Source: Pseudomonadota bacterium
GTDB taxonomy: Bacteria > Pseudomonadota > Alphaproteobacteria > Acetobacterales > Acetobacteraceae
Assembly (NCBI GenBank): GCA_021805565.1
Contig: JAJZFA010000011.1
Location: forward strand, 62,001-126,000
DNA: 64,000 bases
Direction: 5' to 3'
Shown: positions 34,255 through 41,737 of the stretch, piece after piece
How positions within the stretch are numbered: position 1 is the first letter of the stretch
Layout of the letters: each line of letters opens with the position of its first letter
Program-made: the position numbers and the translations under genes
The notes under the pieces: generated by a model
Databases searched by the model: none
Seen by the model: only the letters and a program-made list of their open reading frames with translations
What the model was told of the DNA's origin: nothing

Positions 34255-35742
34255 ATGCGGTTGGGCCCTGAACAGATAGTACCGCGTCCGCCGCACGATC
34301 GCCGGCGCTCGTTTCGTTCGCTGCCCGCACGCGCGTTTCTGGCGATGCTGGCGGTATTGCCTGGCTGCTCCACGGTCAATTCGGTCTCGAACGTCGTCCT
34401 TGGTCCGTCCGGACCGCCTTTGGGGCAGCCTGGGCATGTTCGGGGATTCCTCGGCGGGGTCGTGGCGGACGAACCGCGCGCGGCACTTGCCGGCCGCGAT
34501 GTCCTGTCGGCCGGTGGGTCCGCCGCCGATGCCGCGGTGGCCGTCGCGCTCGCCCTTGCGGTCACCTACCCCTCCCGCGCCGGCCTCGGGGGCGGCGGTG
34601 CCTGCCTTGCCTACGCGCCCGATACCGGCGGTCCGGCCAAGGGTATGCCGCAGGCGGCGATATTCAACCCGCTCGCACCCGCCGCGAGCGGGGCCAACGC
34701 CGATCGCCCCGCGGCCATCCCCATGCTCGCCCGCGGTCTGTTTCTGTTGCACGCCCATTATGGCGTATTGCCGTTCGAGGCCCTGGCCGGTCCGGCGGAA
34801 CGCATGGCGGCGTCCGGGGTTCCCGTTTCGCGCGCGCTGGCGAAGGATCTGGCCCTGGTGGCCGGCCCGCTGCTGGCCGATCCTGGCGCGCGGTCGGTCT
34901 TTTCCCGCGATGGGGTGCCGCTTACCGAAGGCCAGACGCTGCGTCAGCCAGACCTCGCCGGCACACTCGGCCAGATTCGCGGCGCCGGGGTGGGCGATCT
35001 GTATCAGGGCGCGATGGCGCACCGGATCGCCCTGGAATCCGCCCAGATTGGCGGTCCGCTGACGTTCGACGATTTGCGCGGCGCTCTGCCAAAACTGATG
35101 ACGCCGCTGATCCAGGCGTACCACAACAACAAAATCGCGTTCCTGCCGCCGCCGGCCGACGGCGGACTGGCCGCCCAGGCCGCTTTCGGCACGCTGTCCA
35201 ACAGTACTGGGGCTATTGCCGCTGCCAATGCGCGTGCCCTGGCCGTTGTCGCCCGCTATCGTGCCGGCGGCGTGACTCCGGATCAGGTCCTGGCCGCCGC
35301 CAACCTGACCGCCGCCCCGGCGGTGCTGTTTCCCGCCTCCACCGGCTTCGTGACCCTGGACCGGGACGGCAACGCGGTGGCGTGCGTGCTGACGCTGAAT
35401 AATCTGTTCGGGACCGGACGCATTCTGCCCGGCCTGGGCTTTCTGGCGGCGGCGTCTCCGGCCGCGGTGCCGGCGCCGTTGCTGGCGGCCGGCCTGGTCT
35501 GGAACGACCGGAAAGACGCCTTTCTGGCGGCCGTTGCCGGATCGGGCCAGTCCGCTGCCCCGCTGGCGGTGGCCCTGGCGCTGACCGACACACTGCAAAC
35601 CGGCCGCCCCGTCAGCAGCCGGATCCCCGATCCAGGGCGCGCCAACATCGTCGCCTGCGCGAAATATCTACCGGGCGACACCGCATCCTGCGCGTGGACG
35701 AACGATCCGCGCGAATCCGGCCTGGCTATTGGGTCCAATTGA
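34255..35742 (+). CDS. Divergent gamma-glutamyltransferase-like lipoprotein
   Basis: A 495-residue Ntn-hydrolase of the GGT superfamily. Fold motifs are present: DVLSAGGSAADAAVAVALALAV and RAGLGGGGACLAY in the large-subunit half, and DRDGNAVACVLTLNNLFGTG in the small-subunit half. The N-terminus carries a signal with lipobox LPGC, predicting an outer- or inner-membrane lipoprotein. Key residues differ: the position of the nucleophile/self-cleavage Thr (18 residues before TLN) is Ser (AST), the F-R-E-x-A-P Arg that binds the glutamyl carboxylate is missing (FNPLAP), and the NNxMDDF loop is absent. Activity as a true GGT is doubtful. I prefer the ATG at 34255 (AGGA 8 bases away) over 34246. It may be co-transcribed with the aminotransferase that follows. 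Confidence 0.75.
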   Translation: MRLGPEQIVPRPPHDRRRSFRSLPARAFLAMLAVLPGCSTVNSVSNVVLGPSGPPLGQPGHVRGFLGGVVADEPRAALAGRDVLSAGGSAADAAVAVALALAVTYPSRAGLGGGGACLAYAPDTGGPAKGMPQAAIFNPLAPAASGANADRPAAIPMLARGLFLLHAHYGVLPFEALAGPAERMAASGVPVSRALAKDLALVAGPLLADPGARSVFSRDGVPLTEGQTLRQPDLAGTLGQIRGAGVGDLYQGAMAHRIALESAQIGGPLTFDDLRGALPKLMTPLIQAYHNNKIAFLPPPADGGLAAQAAFGTLSNSTGAIAAANARALAVVARYRAGGVTPDQVLAAANLTAAPAVLFPASTGFVTLDRDGNAVACVLTLNNLFGTGRILPGLGFLAAASPAAVPAPLLAAGLVWNDRKDAFLAAVAGSGQSAAPLAVALALTDTLQTGRPVSSRIPDPGRANIVACAKYLPGDTASCAWTNDPRESGLAIGSN

Positions 35743-35770
35743 GCCTCGGGATGCGGATCGGTATGACAGG

Positions 35771-36931
35771 ATGGCGCTGAAAACCGGAAAAGGCGCCGCC
35801 GCCCCGCCATTCCTGGTGATGGACGTTATCGCCGCCGCCAATGCCCGGCAGGCCGCGTTGCCCACCGGGTCGCCGCACGTTATTCGGATGGAGGTCGGCC
35901 AGCCCGGAACCGGTGCCCCGGCCGGTGCGGTCGCGGCCGCGCAAGCCGCCCTCCGTTCTGGCCATCCGCTGGGCTATACCGAAGCGTTCGGCCTGCGGTC
36001 CCTGCGCGACCAGATCGCCGCCCATGCCAAGGATTGGTATGGCCTAACGATACCGATCGGGCGGATTGCCGTGACCGTTGGCGCGTCCGGCGCCTTTCCC
36101 CTGGCTTTTCTCGCCGCATTCGATCCCGGCGATCGCATCGCCATGGCCGCGCCGTTCTATCCGCCTTACGTGAATATCCTCACCGCCCTGGGCATGACTC
36201 CGGTCATCCTGGAGGCCACGTTGGAAACCCGGTTCCAGCCCACGATCGCCATGCTGGAAAAGCTGGACCCGCGTCCCGACGGATTGATCGTCGCCAGCCC
36301 CTGCAACCCCGCCGGTACCATGCTGCACACCGATGAACTGGCCGCCATCGCCATTTGGTGCCATCGCAACGGCGTTCGCCTGATCAGCGACGAAATCTAC
36401 CACGGGCTGAATTACGACAGCCCGGTCGCGTCCGCCGCCCAGTTCAGCGACAGCGCCATCGTGGTGAACAGCTTTTCTAAGTATTTCTCCATGACCGGCT
36501 GGCGCATCGGGTGGATGGTGTTGCCGGACGACCTTGCCCGTCCGGTCGAATGCCTCGCGCAAAACCTGTTCATCAGCGCGCCCTATATCGCTCAGGTAGC
36601 CGCCGAAGCCGCCTTCGGTTGCCACGATGAATTGCGGGCAAACGTCGCCAGTTACCGCCGGTCCCGCGATTACCTGCTTGCCGCGCTACCCGCCGCCGGA
36701 TTCACCCGGCTGTCGCCGGCCGAGGGCGCGTTCTATCTGTTCGCCGACATCGCGGACCGGTCCAACGACAGCGTCGCCTTCTGCGCCCGCATGCTGCGAG
36801 AGGCCGGCGTCGCCGTCAGCCCCGGCGTCGATTTCGACCGCACACGGGGCCATCGCTTCGTCCGGTTCAGCTATTGCGGCCCCGAGGCGGACATGCGCGA
36901 AGTGGCCGCCCGGCTGCAACGGTGGCGATAG
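35771..36931 (+). CDS. PLP-dependent class I/II aminotransferase
   Basis: A 386-residue fold-type I aminotransferase. Motifs are GYTEAFGLRSLRDQIAAH, the cofactor-binding Asn/Pro region VASPCNPAGTMLH, SDEIYHGLNYD (Asp and Tyr to the pyridine) and the Schiff-base Lys in NSFSKYFSMTGWRIGWM, then the substrate Arg in RFVRFSYCG. ATG 35771 is chosen where homology begins; a TTG 42 bases earlier overlaps the previous gene. It follows the GGT-like gene by 28 bp, so the pair may process amino-acid or peptide substrates. Specificity is unknown. Confidence 0.9.
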   Translation: MALKTGKGAAAPPFLVMDVIAAANARQAALPTGSPHVIRMEVGQPGTGAPAGAVAAAQAALRSGHPLGYTEAFGLRSLRDQIAAHAKDWYGLTIPIGRIAVTVGASGAFPLAFLAAFDPGDRIAMAAPFYPPYVNILTALGMTPVILEATLETRFQPTIAMLEKLDPRPDGLIVASPCNPAGTMLHTDELAAIAIWCHRNGVRLISDEIYHGLNYDSPVASAAQFSDSAIVVNSFSKYFSMTGWRIGWMVLPDDLARPVECLAQNLFISAPYIAQVAAEAAFGCHDELRANVASYRRSRDYLLAALPAAGFTRLSPAEGAFYLFADIADRSNDSVAFCARMLREAGVAVSPGVDFDRTRGHRFVRFSYCGPEADMREVAARLQRWR

Positions 36932-36946
36932 GATGCCGGGCCGTCG

Positions 36947-36965
36947 CGGGCTTGGCATAAGCCCG
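36947..36965. terminator. Hairpin between convergent aminotransferase and XRE genes
   Basis: CGGGCTT (36947-36953) pairs with AAGCCCG (36959-36965) around GGCAT. It lies in the 45-bp gap between the two stop codons, so it could end both transcripts. No strong T-run follows. Confidence 0.4.
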
Positions 36966-36976
36966 GAAAACCGCGC

Positions 36977-37315
36977 CTATGGTACGTCATCCAACAGGTC
37001 TTCGATCCGGACCCTTAGCACCTTGGCCAGTTTGGCGTAGGTGCCGGCGCTCAATCCGCGGCGCCCTGTTTCAGCCTGTGCAAGGGACGGTTGTGCGATA
37101 CCGGTCCGTGCCGCGAGATCTGTTTGCGTCAGACCCCTGTGGCGGCGCCAGAATGCCAAATTTGTCGGCGAGGCCAAATAAGCGTCCACTTCGGCGCCGG
37201 TCAACGTTTCTACGGCGCCGGTTGCAATGCCGCGCATCGCCTGCGCGTGATCGCGCGCATCGATCAGGTCGTCATATTCCGTTCTGGTCAGGGTAATGGT
37301 GTCTATATCGGTCAT
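36977..37315 (-). CDS. XRE family helix-turn-helix regulator (antitoxin-like)
   Basis: A 112-residue protein with a C-terminal HTH_3/Cro-CI domain, RRHRGLTQTDLAARTGIAQPSLAQAETGRRGLSAGTYAKLAKVL (about 58-101), and an N-terminal region TITLTRTEYDDLIDARDHAQAMRGI, like the prefix found on HigA/antitoxin-type regulators. An ATG at 37315 fits the family length. No toxin gene is adjacent on either side: the neighbours are an aminotransferase and a GT2 gene. It is therefore an orphan antitoxin-like or autoregulated repressor. Confidence 0.82.
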   Translation of the reverse strand: MTDIDTITLTRTEYDDLIDARDHAQAMRGIATGAVETLTGAEVDAYLASPTNLAFWRRHRGLTQTDLAARTGIAQPSLAQAETGRRGLSAGTYAKLAKVLRVRIEDLLDDVP

Positions 37316-37443
37316 GGTGCGTTGCCTTTTAACCAAAGGCGCCCCCGCAAGCGAATCGTCAACTTCCGCGCTTTCGATGCACGATCGGCCTTGGGCGACC
37401 GACGGAGTTCATTTTTAAACCGGAATGACAACGACGTGGGCAA

Positions 37444-38157
37444 TCACCCCCGGACCTGAACCGCGACGCGCACAAAAGTCGAAACGATTTTACCGCCGGC
37501 GCGCAGCGTACCGCGCAAGGACCCAGCCACCTTGGACGTTCCCCCCGCTCGGCAACGATACGGCACCGGAACTTCCAGTATTCGCAGCCCGGCGCGGGCC
37601 GCCTTCATTTGCATCTCGATGTTCCAGCCATACGTCATTTCCCGCATGTCCAAAGCCAGCAGCGCATCCCGCCGGATCGCCCGGTAGGCGCACATGTCGC
37701 TGTAGCGGACCCCGTACAGCGCGCCGATGCCCAACCCGGCCGCGCGCCCCGCCAAAACCTGATGCCACCGCATCGCCCCCGGATCGCGCTGCCCCCTGGT
37801 ACGCGAGGCCAGCACAAAGTCGTGCGTCCCCGCCAAAACCGGGCCGGCCACGCGCGTTAGCAAATCCCCGCGATCCGCCCCGTCCCCGTCCAGAAACACG
37901 ATCGCCGGACCCCGGGCCGCCATTGCCCCCGCCCGGCACGCGCGCCCGTATCCCCGGCCCGCATCCAGCACGATCGCGCCCGCCGCTCGCGCGATGTCCT
38001 GTGTGCCGTCTGTACTGCCGCCGTCCGCAACGATAATTTCCGCCACATGCAAGCCTGGAAGTTCGCGGATAACGTCCCCGATGGCATCGGCTTCGTTGAA
38101 CGTGGGAATAACCACGCTCACCCGGTCGCCGTCCGCCGGTCCGGTCACAAACTCCAT
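37444..38157 (-). CDS. Glycosyltransferase family 2 (polyprenyl-phosphate sugar synthase-like)
   Basis: A 237-residue GT-A inverting glycosyltransferase. It opens with RVSVVIPTFNEADAIGDVIREL (about 12-33), has the VADGGSTDGTQDIA nucleotide loop and the FLDGDGADRGDLL metal motif (DxD, about 92-104). It ends with a GYEIxMxMKAxR-like block (GWNIEMQMKAARAGLRILEVPVPYRCR). Dolichyl/undecaprenyl-phosphate mannose or glucose synthases and TIGR04283-type enzymes look like this. No membrane anchor is seen. It overlaps the 3' end of the radical SAM gene by 13 bp and is the last gene of a four-gene operon. Confidence 0.87.
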   Translation of the reverse strand: MEFVTGPADGDRVSVVIPTFNEADAIGDVIRELPGLHVAEIIVADGGSTDGTQDIARAAGAIVLDAGRGYGRACRAGAMAARGPAIVFLDGDGADRGDLLTRVAGPVLAGTHDFVLASRTRGQRDPGAMRWHQVLAGRAAGLGIGALYGVRYSDMCAYRAIRRDALLALDMREMTYGWNIEMQMKAARAGLRILEVPVPYRCRAGGTSKVAGSLRGTLRAGGKIVSTFVRVAVQVRG

Positions 38158-39197
38158 CGCAACCCGCAATTCTGGCATGGCGCGGGCGGGGTATCGCCCA
38201 GCAGCGAACCGCGGAAACCGCGATAGGCCGGGCTGTTCCAAATTTCCCGCAGCGTGTCCTGCGTGGCATCCCCCAGCGTATAGTTTTCGTAGCCGCGCGC
38301 CGAGAACGGAGCGATGCAGCATGGCAGCGCCCGCCCGTGCGCGGTGAAATACATCAAGGACCAAGGGCGCCGGCAGGTTGCCCAGGGCGTGTCGCCGGCC
38401 GCCCGTTTCAGGCTCAATCCCGGTTCCGTCGCGCCCGATGCATCCAGTGTCACCCCCAGTTCCGCACCGATAAACCGAGCGGCTTCGATTGCGGCCTGCT
38501 CGGTGTTATCGGTCTGCTCGAATAATGAAGATGAAGACTGGGCCTTGCCGAAACCGTTGCTGTCGAAGACCAAACGCTGTAAATGTACGTCGCGGACGCC
38601 CATCGATGCCGCCAGCCGAACAAATGCCGGCAGTTGGCCGACTGTTTCTTTCAGTCCCGTCAGCCACAGCGAAACCCGCGGATGCGTAACCCCCATGGCC
38701 TGTTGATAAGCCGTGAATTTTCCCACATCGCGAACAATGCGGCCGAAAAAATCCTTGCCTCTTATCGCCGCGTAACTCGCCCGGTCCGCGGCATCCAGCG
38801 ACACCCGCAATTCGTCCAGTCCGGTATCGATCAGTTCCTGGAATTTCTTCGGATTCAGCAACGTGCCATTGGTGTTGAACAAAACATAAGTGCCGCGATC
38901 TTTCAAATACCGGATCATTCGCGGCAGGTTCCGCACCAGCATCGGTTCGCCCACGCCGTGCAGCACCACGCGCGCCACGTCCGGAACCTGATCGACAATC
39001 CGGGTGAACAGCGCCCAGCTCATGTCCGCCGGAGGCTCCAGATCCTCGAACGTCCGCGGACACGTCTCGCACAACAAATTGCAGCGGTTGGTGACTTCCA
39101 GATACAGGCAAACCGGTGGCGCTTGTGCGACCGCGTTCCGTTCCGCCGCGACCGACTCGAAGTAACGCCCGGGATCCAGCAAGGTCAACGAGGACAT
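38145..39197 (-). CDS. Radical SAM/SPASM domain enzyme
   Basis: A 350-residue radical SAM enzyme. The [4Fe-4S]-SAM motif CxxxCxxC is Cys39, Cys43, Cys46 (TNRCNLLCETCPRT), followed by GVGEPML (the GGE-like motif). The C-terminal SPASM part has further Cys (ATCRRPW, LPCCIAPF, CQNCG) that could bind one or two auxiliary clusters. SPASM enzymes modify peptides, sugars or other small substrates, or act as dehydrogenases. It is embedded in an operon of three glycosyl/nucleotidyl-transferase-type genes, overlapping both neighbours by 13 bp. No precursor-peptide gene is visible, which favours a sugar, lipid or metabolite target (inference). Confidence 0.88.
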   Translation of the reverse strand: MSSLTLLDPGRYFESVAAERNAVAQAPPVCLYLEVTNRCNLLCETCPRTFEDLEPPADMSWALFTRIVDQVPDVARVVLHGVGEPMLVRNLPRMIRYLKDRGTYVLFNTNGTLLNPKKFQELIDTGLDELRVSLDAADRASYAAIRGKDFFGRIVRDVGKFTAYQQAMGVTHPRVSLWLTGLKETVGQLPAFVRLAASMGVRDVHLQRLVFDSNGFGKAQSSSSLFEQTDNTEQAAIEAARFIGAELGVTLDASGATEPGLSLKRAAGDTPWATCRRPWSLMYFTAHGRALPCCIAPFSARGYENYTLGDATQDTLREIWNSPAYRGFRGSLLGDTPPAPCQNCGLRWSL

Positions 39198-40507
39198 CGG
39201 ATCGTTCCTTCAATCGGTTTAAGGCGGGGATAGAGAAAAGCCGCAATCGCCAGCAGCGCCGCCGGTCCGTAAATCGCGGAAGACCAGGCCAATGAGTCGC
39301 GATACCCTTCCAAATACATCAGAACAGGCACCGTCGCCAGCCACAGCACCGCCGGGTTGGGCGACACCGTGGCCGGGACCGCCAGCCAGGCGAAATACCA
39401 TGGATACGGCGGCCCGAGACCGGCCGTCAGCACCGCCATCATGGTCCCCGCCGCTCCGCACAGCGCCACCGCACCGTCCGGCCGCCGGACAAACGCGTAC
39501 TGGGCGCCTAAACCGGCAAGCACAATCGCCAACCCCGCCAAATACACCGGCCCGGCCGCGGCCGGCAGCGCCACAACCCGGCGGACTAAGTTCAGCAGCC
39601 ACAAACCCGACCCGTCGTTTAGCCCTTCCTCCGCCCCATAGCCGCCTAAAAACCCGAATACCCGCCATCCGACTCCGCTATACAGCGCATAAAATGCCGC
39701 CACCGTCGCCGTCGCGGTCAGGGCCAACCGCCAGCCGCCGCCGCGCCGCCACAGCACCGGGGCCACGACCGCCGGCAGCAGCTTGGTCAACACCGCAAGC
39801 CCCAAAGCGGCCCCCGCCCAGCCATCGCGCCGCCGCACCCGTAACAGTAAAGCCAAGGAAACGAACCCGGCTACCGCCGCATCGATGTGCCCATTGCCGG
39901 CAAACGCCCAAACCGGCAGTGGATTCCAGGCATATATCAGCACCCGTTCCGCCGGCAGCGAAGCCGCCGCCAGCAGCCGCATCAGGCAAAACACCGCCAG
40001 TATCTCGAACCCCACCATCGCCAGCTTTATCCCGGTTGGGCCAGACCACACCCAGGCCACGATCGCAAAAATAACCTGTGCCCCCGGCGGATAAATCGTC
40101 GGTGCATAATCCGCTCGGTTTATATGCGGAAAGATCGCGGTATCTCGCAAAAAGGCCAGCGCTGGATCGTCGGGAATGTAACGATATGGACTTATTCCGG
40201 CCACCTGTACCCGTCCGTCCCAGACATAGCGATTGATATCGCTGGACAGAAACGCCGGCGAGACAATCAACGGCACGCGCAACGCGATCGCGACTAAAAG
40301 AACAATCCAAATCCCCCGCCGCGGAGCCCCCCAGTAAAGCACGCCGGACACCGCCGCCAAATACACCGCCGCACTGACGCACAGAATAACCACCAGTTCC
40401 ACCGCCGCCTGAGGCGTTCCGACAATTCCCGAACCTGGCGTATGCAGCGACAGGCCCGCCAGGGTCAGGCCCAGCAAAATCGTCCCAGGCAGAGCCAGGC
40501 GAATCAT
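39185..40507 (-). CDS. GT-C type integral membrane glycosyltransferase (GT87/DUF2029-like)
   Basis: A 440-residue polytopic protein. The first periplasmic loop carries SSDINRYVWDGRVQVAGISPYRYIPDDPAL (about 74-103), the acidic catalytic loop of GT-C mannosyl-type transferases that use polyprenyl-phosphate sugars. Hydrophobic helices fill the rest, with TIYPPGAQ and GLGPPYPWYFAWLAVP loops also typical. Family members transfer mannose or another hexose to lipid or glycan outside the membrane. It overlaps the DUF2064 gene by 4 nt and the radical SAM gene by 13 nt. The GT2 in the same operon could make its lipid-linked donor. Confidence 0.87.
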   Translation of the reverse strand: MIRLALPGTILLGLTLAGLSLHTPGSGIVGTPQAAVELVVILCVSAAVYLAAVSGVLYWGAPRRGIWIVLLVAIALRVPLIVSPAFLSSDINRYVWDGRVQVAGISPYRYIPDDPALAFLRDTAIFPHINRADYAPTIYPPGAQVIFAIVAWVWSGPTGIKLAMVGFEILAVFCLMRLLAAASLPAERVLIYAWNPLPVWAFAGNGHIDAAVAGFVSLALLLRVRRRDGWAGAALGLAVLTKLLPAVVAPVLWRRGGGWRLALTATATVAAFYALYSGVGWRVFGFLGGYGAEEGLNDGSGLWLLNLVRRVVALPAAAGPVYLAGLAIVLAGLGAQYAFVRRPDGAVALCGAAGTMMAVLTAGLGPPYPWYFAWLAVPATVSPNPAVLWLATVPVLMYLEGYRDSLAWSSAIYGPAALLAIAAFLYPRLKPIEGTIRCPR

Positions 40508-41268
40508 TCCGCCGCGAGACCGCGCCGTGCCGCCCGCAAGTCCATGCGGTCCAGTGCTTGGGCCGTGAATCGCGCGGGGTAGGGACGCAGGCCCGGTCCG
40601 GCCTGTTGTTCCGTCCGGGTTTCATCGCGCAACCGGATCAACGCCGCCGGGTCGTCCACGTCGTACCACACCGGCAGTTCGACAACGTCCAGCCCCAACG
40701 CCGCCGCGCGCGCGCGCGTTGTCTGTGCCACCGCATCCGTGCTCCAGGGAATATCGGCGAACAAATGCGCGTGCGCCGCTTTCAGGCCGAGCAAATAATA
40801 CCCGCCATCCTCGGCCGGCCCCAGCACCACGCGATCCCCTGGCGCCGCAAGCACCGTCGCGGTTCGCACCAAAAGCTCGGTTGGCAACGTCGGACTATCG
40901 GCGTTCAGCGCCACAGCCGAACGATGCCCGAGTGCCAGCATCGTGCGGAATGCGTGCAGCAGGCTGCGGCCCAGCGCCACGACACCCGCCGGCACCGGCG
41001 GCGAACCGTCGGCCAGCAGCAACCCCGTTCCCGCCGCCAGATGTCCGCCGAACAGCGCCTCGGTCCCTGCCGGAGCGTAGGCGATATACCCCGATACCGG
41101 AACCTTCCGGCCCGCCAGTGCGATGTTGTCGGTGATATCCCGCAAAAATGCCCCGCTCAGCGCTGCGGCTTGCTCCGGCAGTAACGGCGGACAGAGCCGG
41201 GTTTTGGAGAACCCCGGCCGCGGTGCCTTGGCCATCACCGCGATCGCACACTCCGTTACAGCTGGCAT
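40504..41268 (-). CDS. DUF2064/TIGR04282 family glycosyltransferase-like protein
   Basis: A 254-residue GT-A/nucleotidyltransferase-fold protein. It opens AIAVMAKAPRPGFSKTRLCPPL (about 8-29), the family's signature, and continues with VALNADSPTLPTELL (DxDxP-type metal motif) and LGPAEDGGYYLLGL. TIGR04282 proteins were named from arsenosugar gene clusters, where they sit beside a GT2 (TIGR04283) and a radical SAM protein; the biochemical role is not settled. First gene of the four-gene operon; 469 bp without a gene lies upstream. No ArsM or ars genes are seen. Confidence 0.87.
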   Translation of the reverse strand: MPAVTECAIAVMAKAPRPGFSKTRLCPPLLPEQAAALSGAFLRDITDNIALAGRKVPVSGYIAYAPAGTEALFGGHLAAGTGLLLADGSPPVPAGVVALGRSLLHAFRTMLALGHRSAVALNADSPTLPTELLVRTATVLAAPGDRVVLGPAEDGGYYLLGLKAAHAHLFADIPWSTDAVAQTTRARAAALGLDVVELPVWYDVDDPAALIRLRDETRTEQQAGPGLRPYPARFTAQALDRMDLRAARRGLAAE

Positions 41269-41737
41269 GGATCAAATTCCGTTACAGGCATTGCCGCGCG
41301 GTCCATCCCAAACGCATTCGGCCGCCGGCCAGAACACCGCCCGTTGCAAGATCCGGCTTATCGATGAACAAACAAGGCATCATAGTGTCAGCACGCCGCC
41401 AAGGCCGCAAATGAACTACCTGCAATCTCCGCCCGCCATGCCGCGCCGGGATCCTTTGGAGGTGTCCTTCCGCATGACGTTGAGCGCCATATGTCGCAGC
41501 ACGGCAAGATATCCGGAACGGAACACACTCCAAACGAGCCATCGGAATGAGGGTAGGCGCGTTGTCATCTTTCGGAGCGATCGCCGCCTGACAGACCCCG
41601 ATGCGACGGCCAAGGACGACCGGGTCGTGCGACGGGTATGCGGCGGTCGGCACTGCCGTCAGCGGTGCGTCCTGAAATTGAGGCGCGGCAGCTACGGCGC
41701 GCGTTCAATCCTTAATCGTGCGCCGTCCCGCGGGCAT
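41269..41737. other. 469-bp gap; contains a short duplication of the rsmB 3' end
   Basis: Nothing convincingly coding. A 19-nt sequence, TTCAATCCTT followed by RATCRTGCG, occurs at 41704-41722 and again at 41737-41755 (17 of 19 identical, 33 bp apart). The second copy is the rsmB stop and last codons (MIKD), so the first is a decayed duplicate of that end. The rest should contain the promoter of the DUF2064 operon. Confidence 0.5.

Noticed and set aside
41282-41653. 123-codon minus-strand frame in the gap before rsmB
   Set aside because: No ribosome site, no family resemblance and Arg/His-rich composition like the antisense frames.
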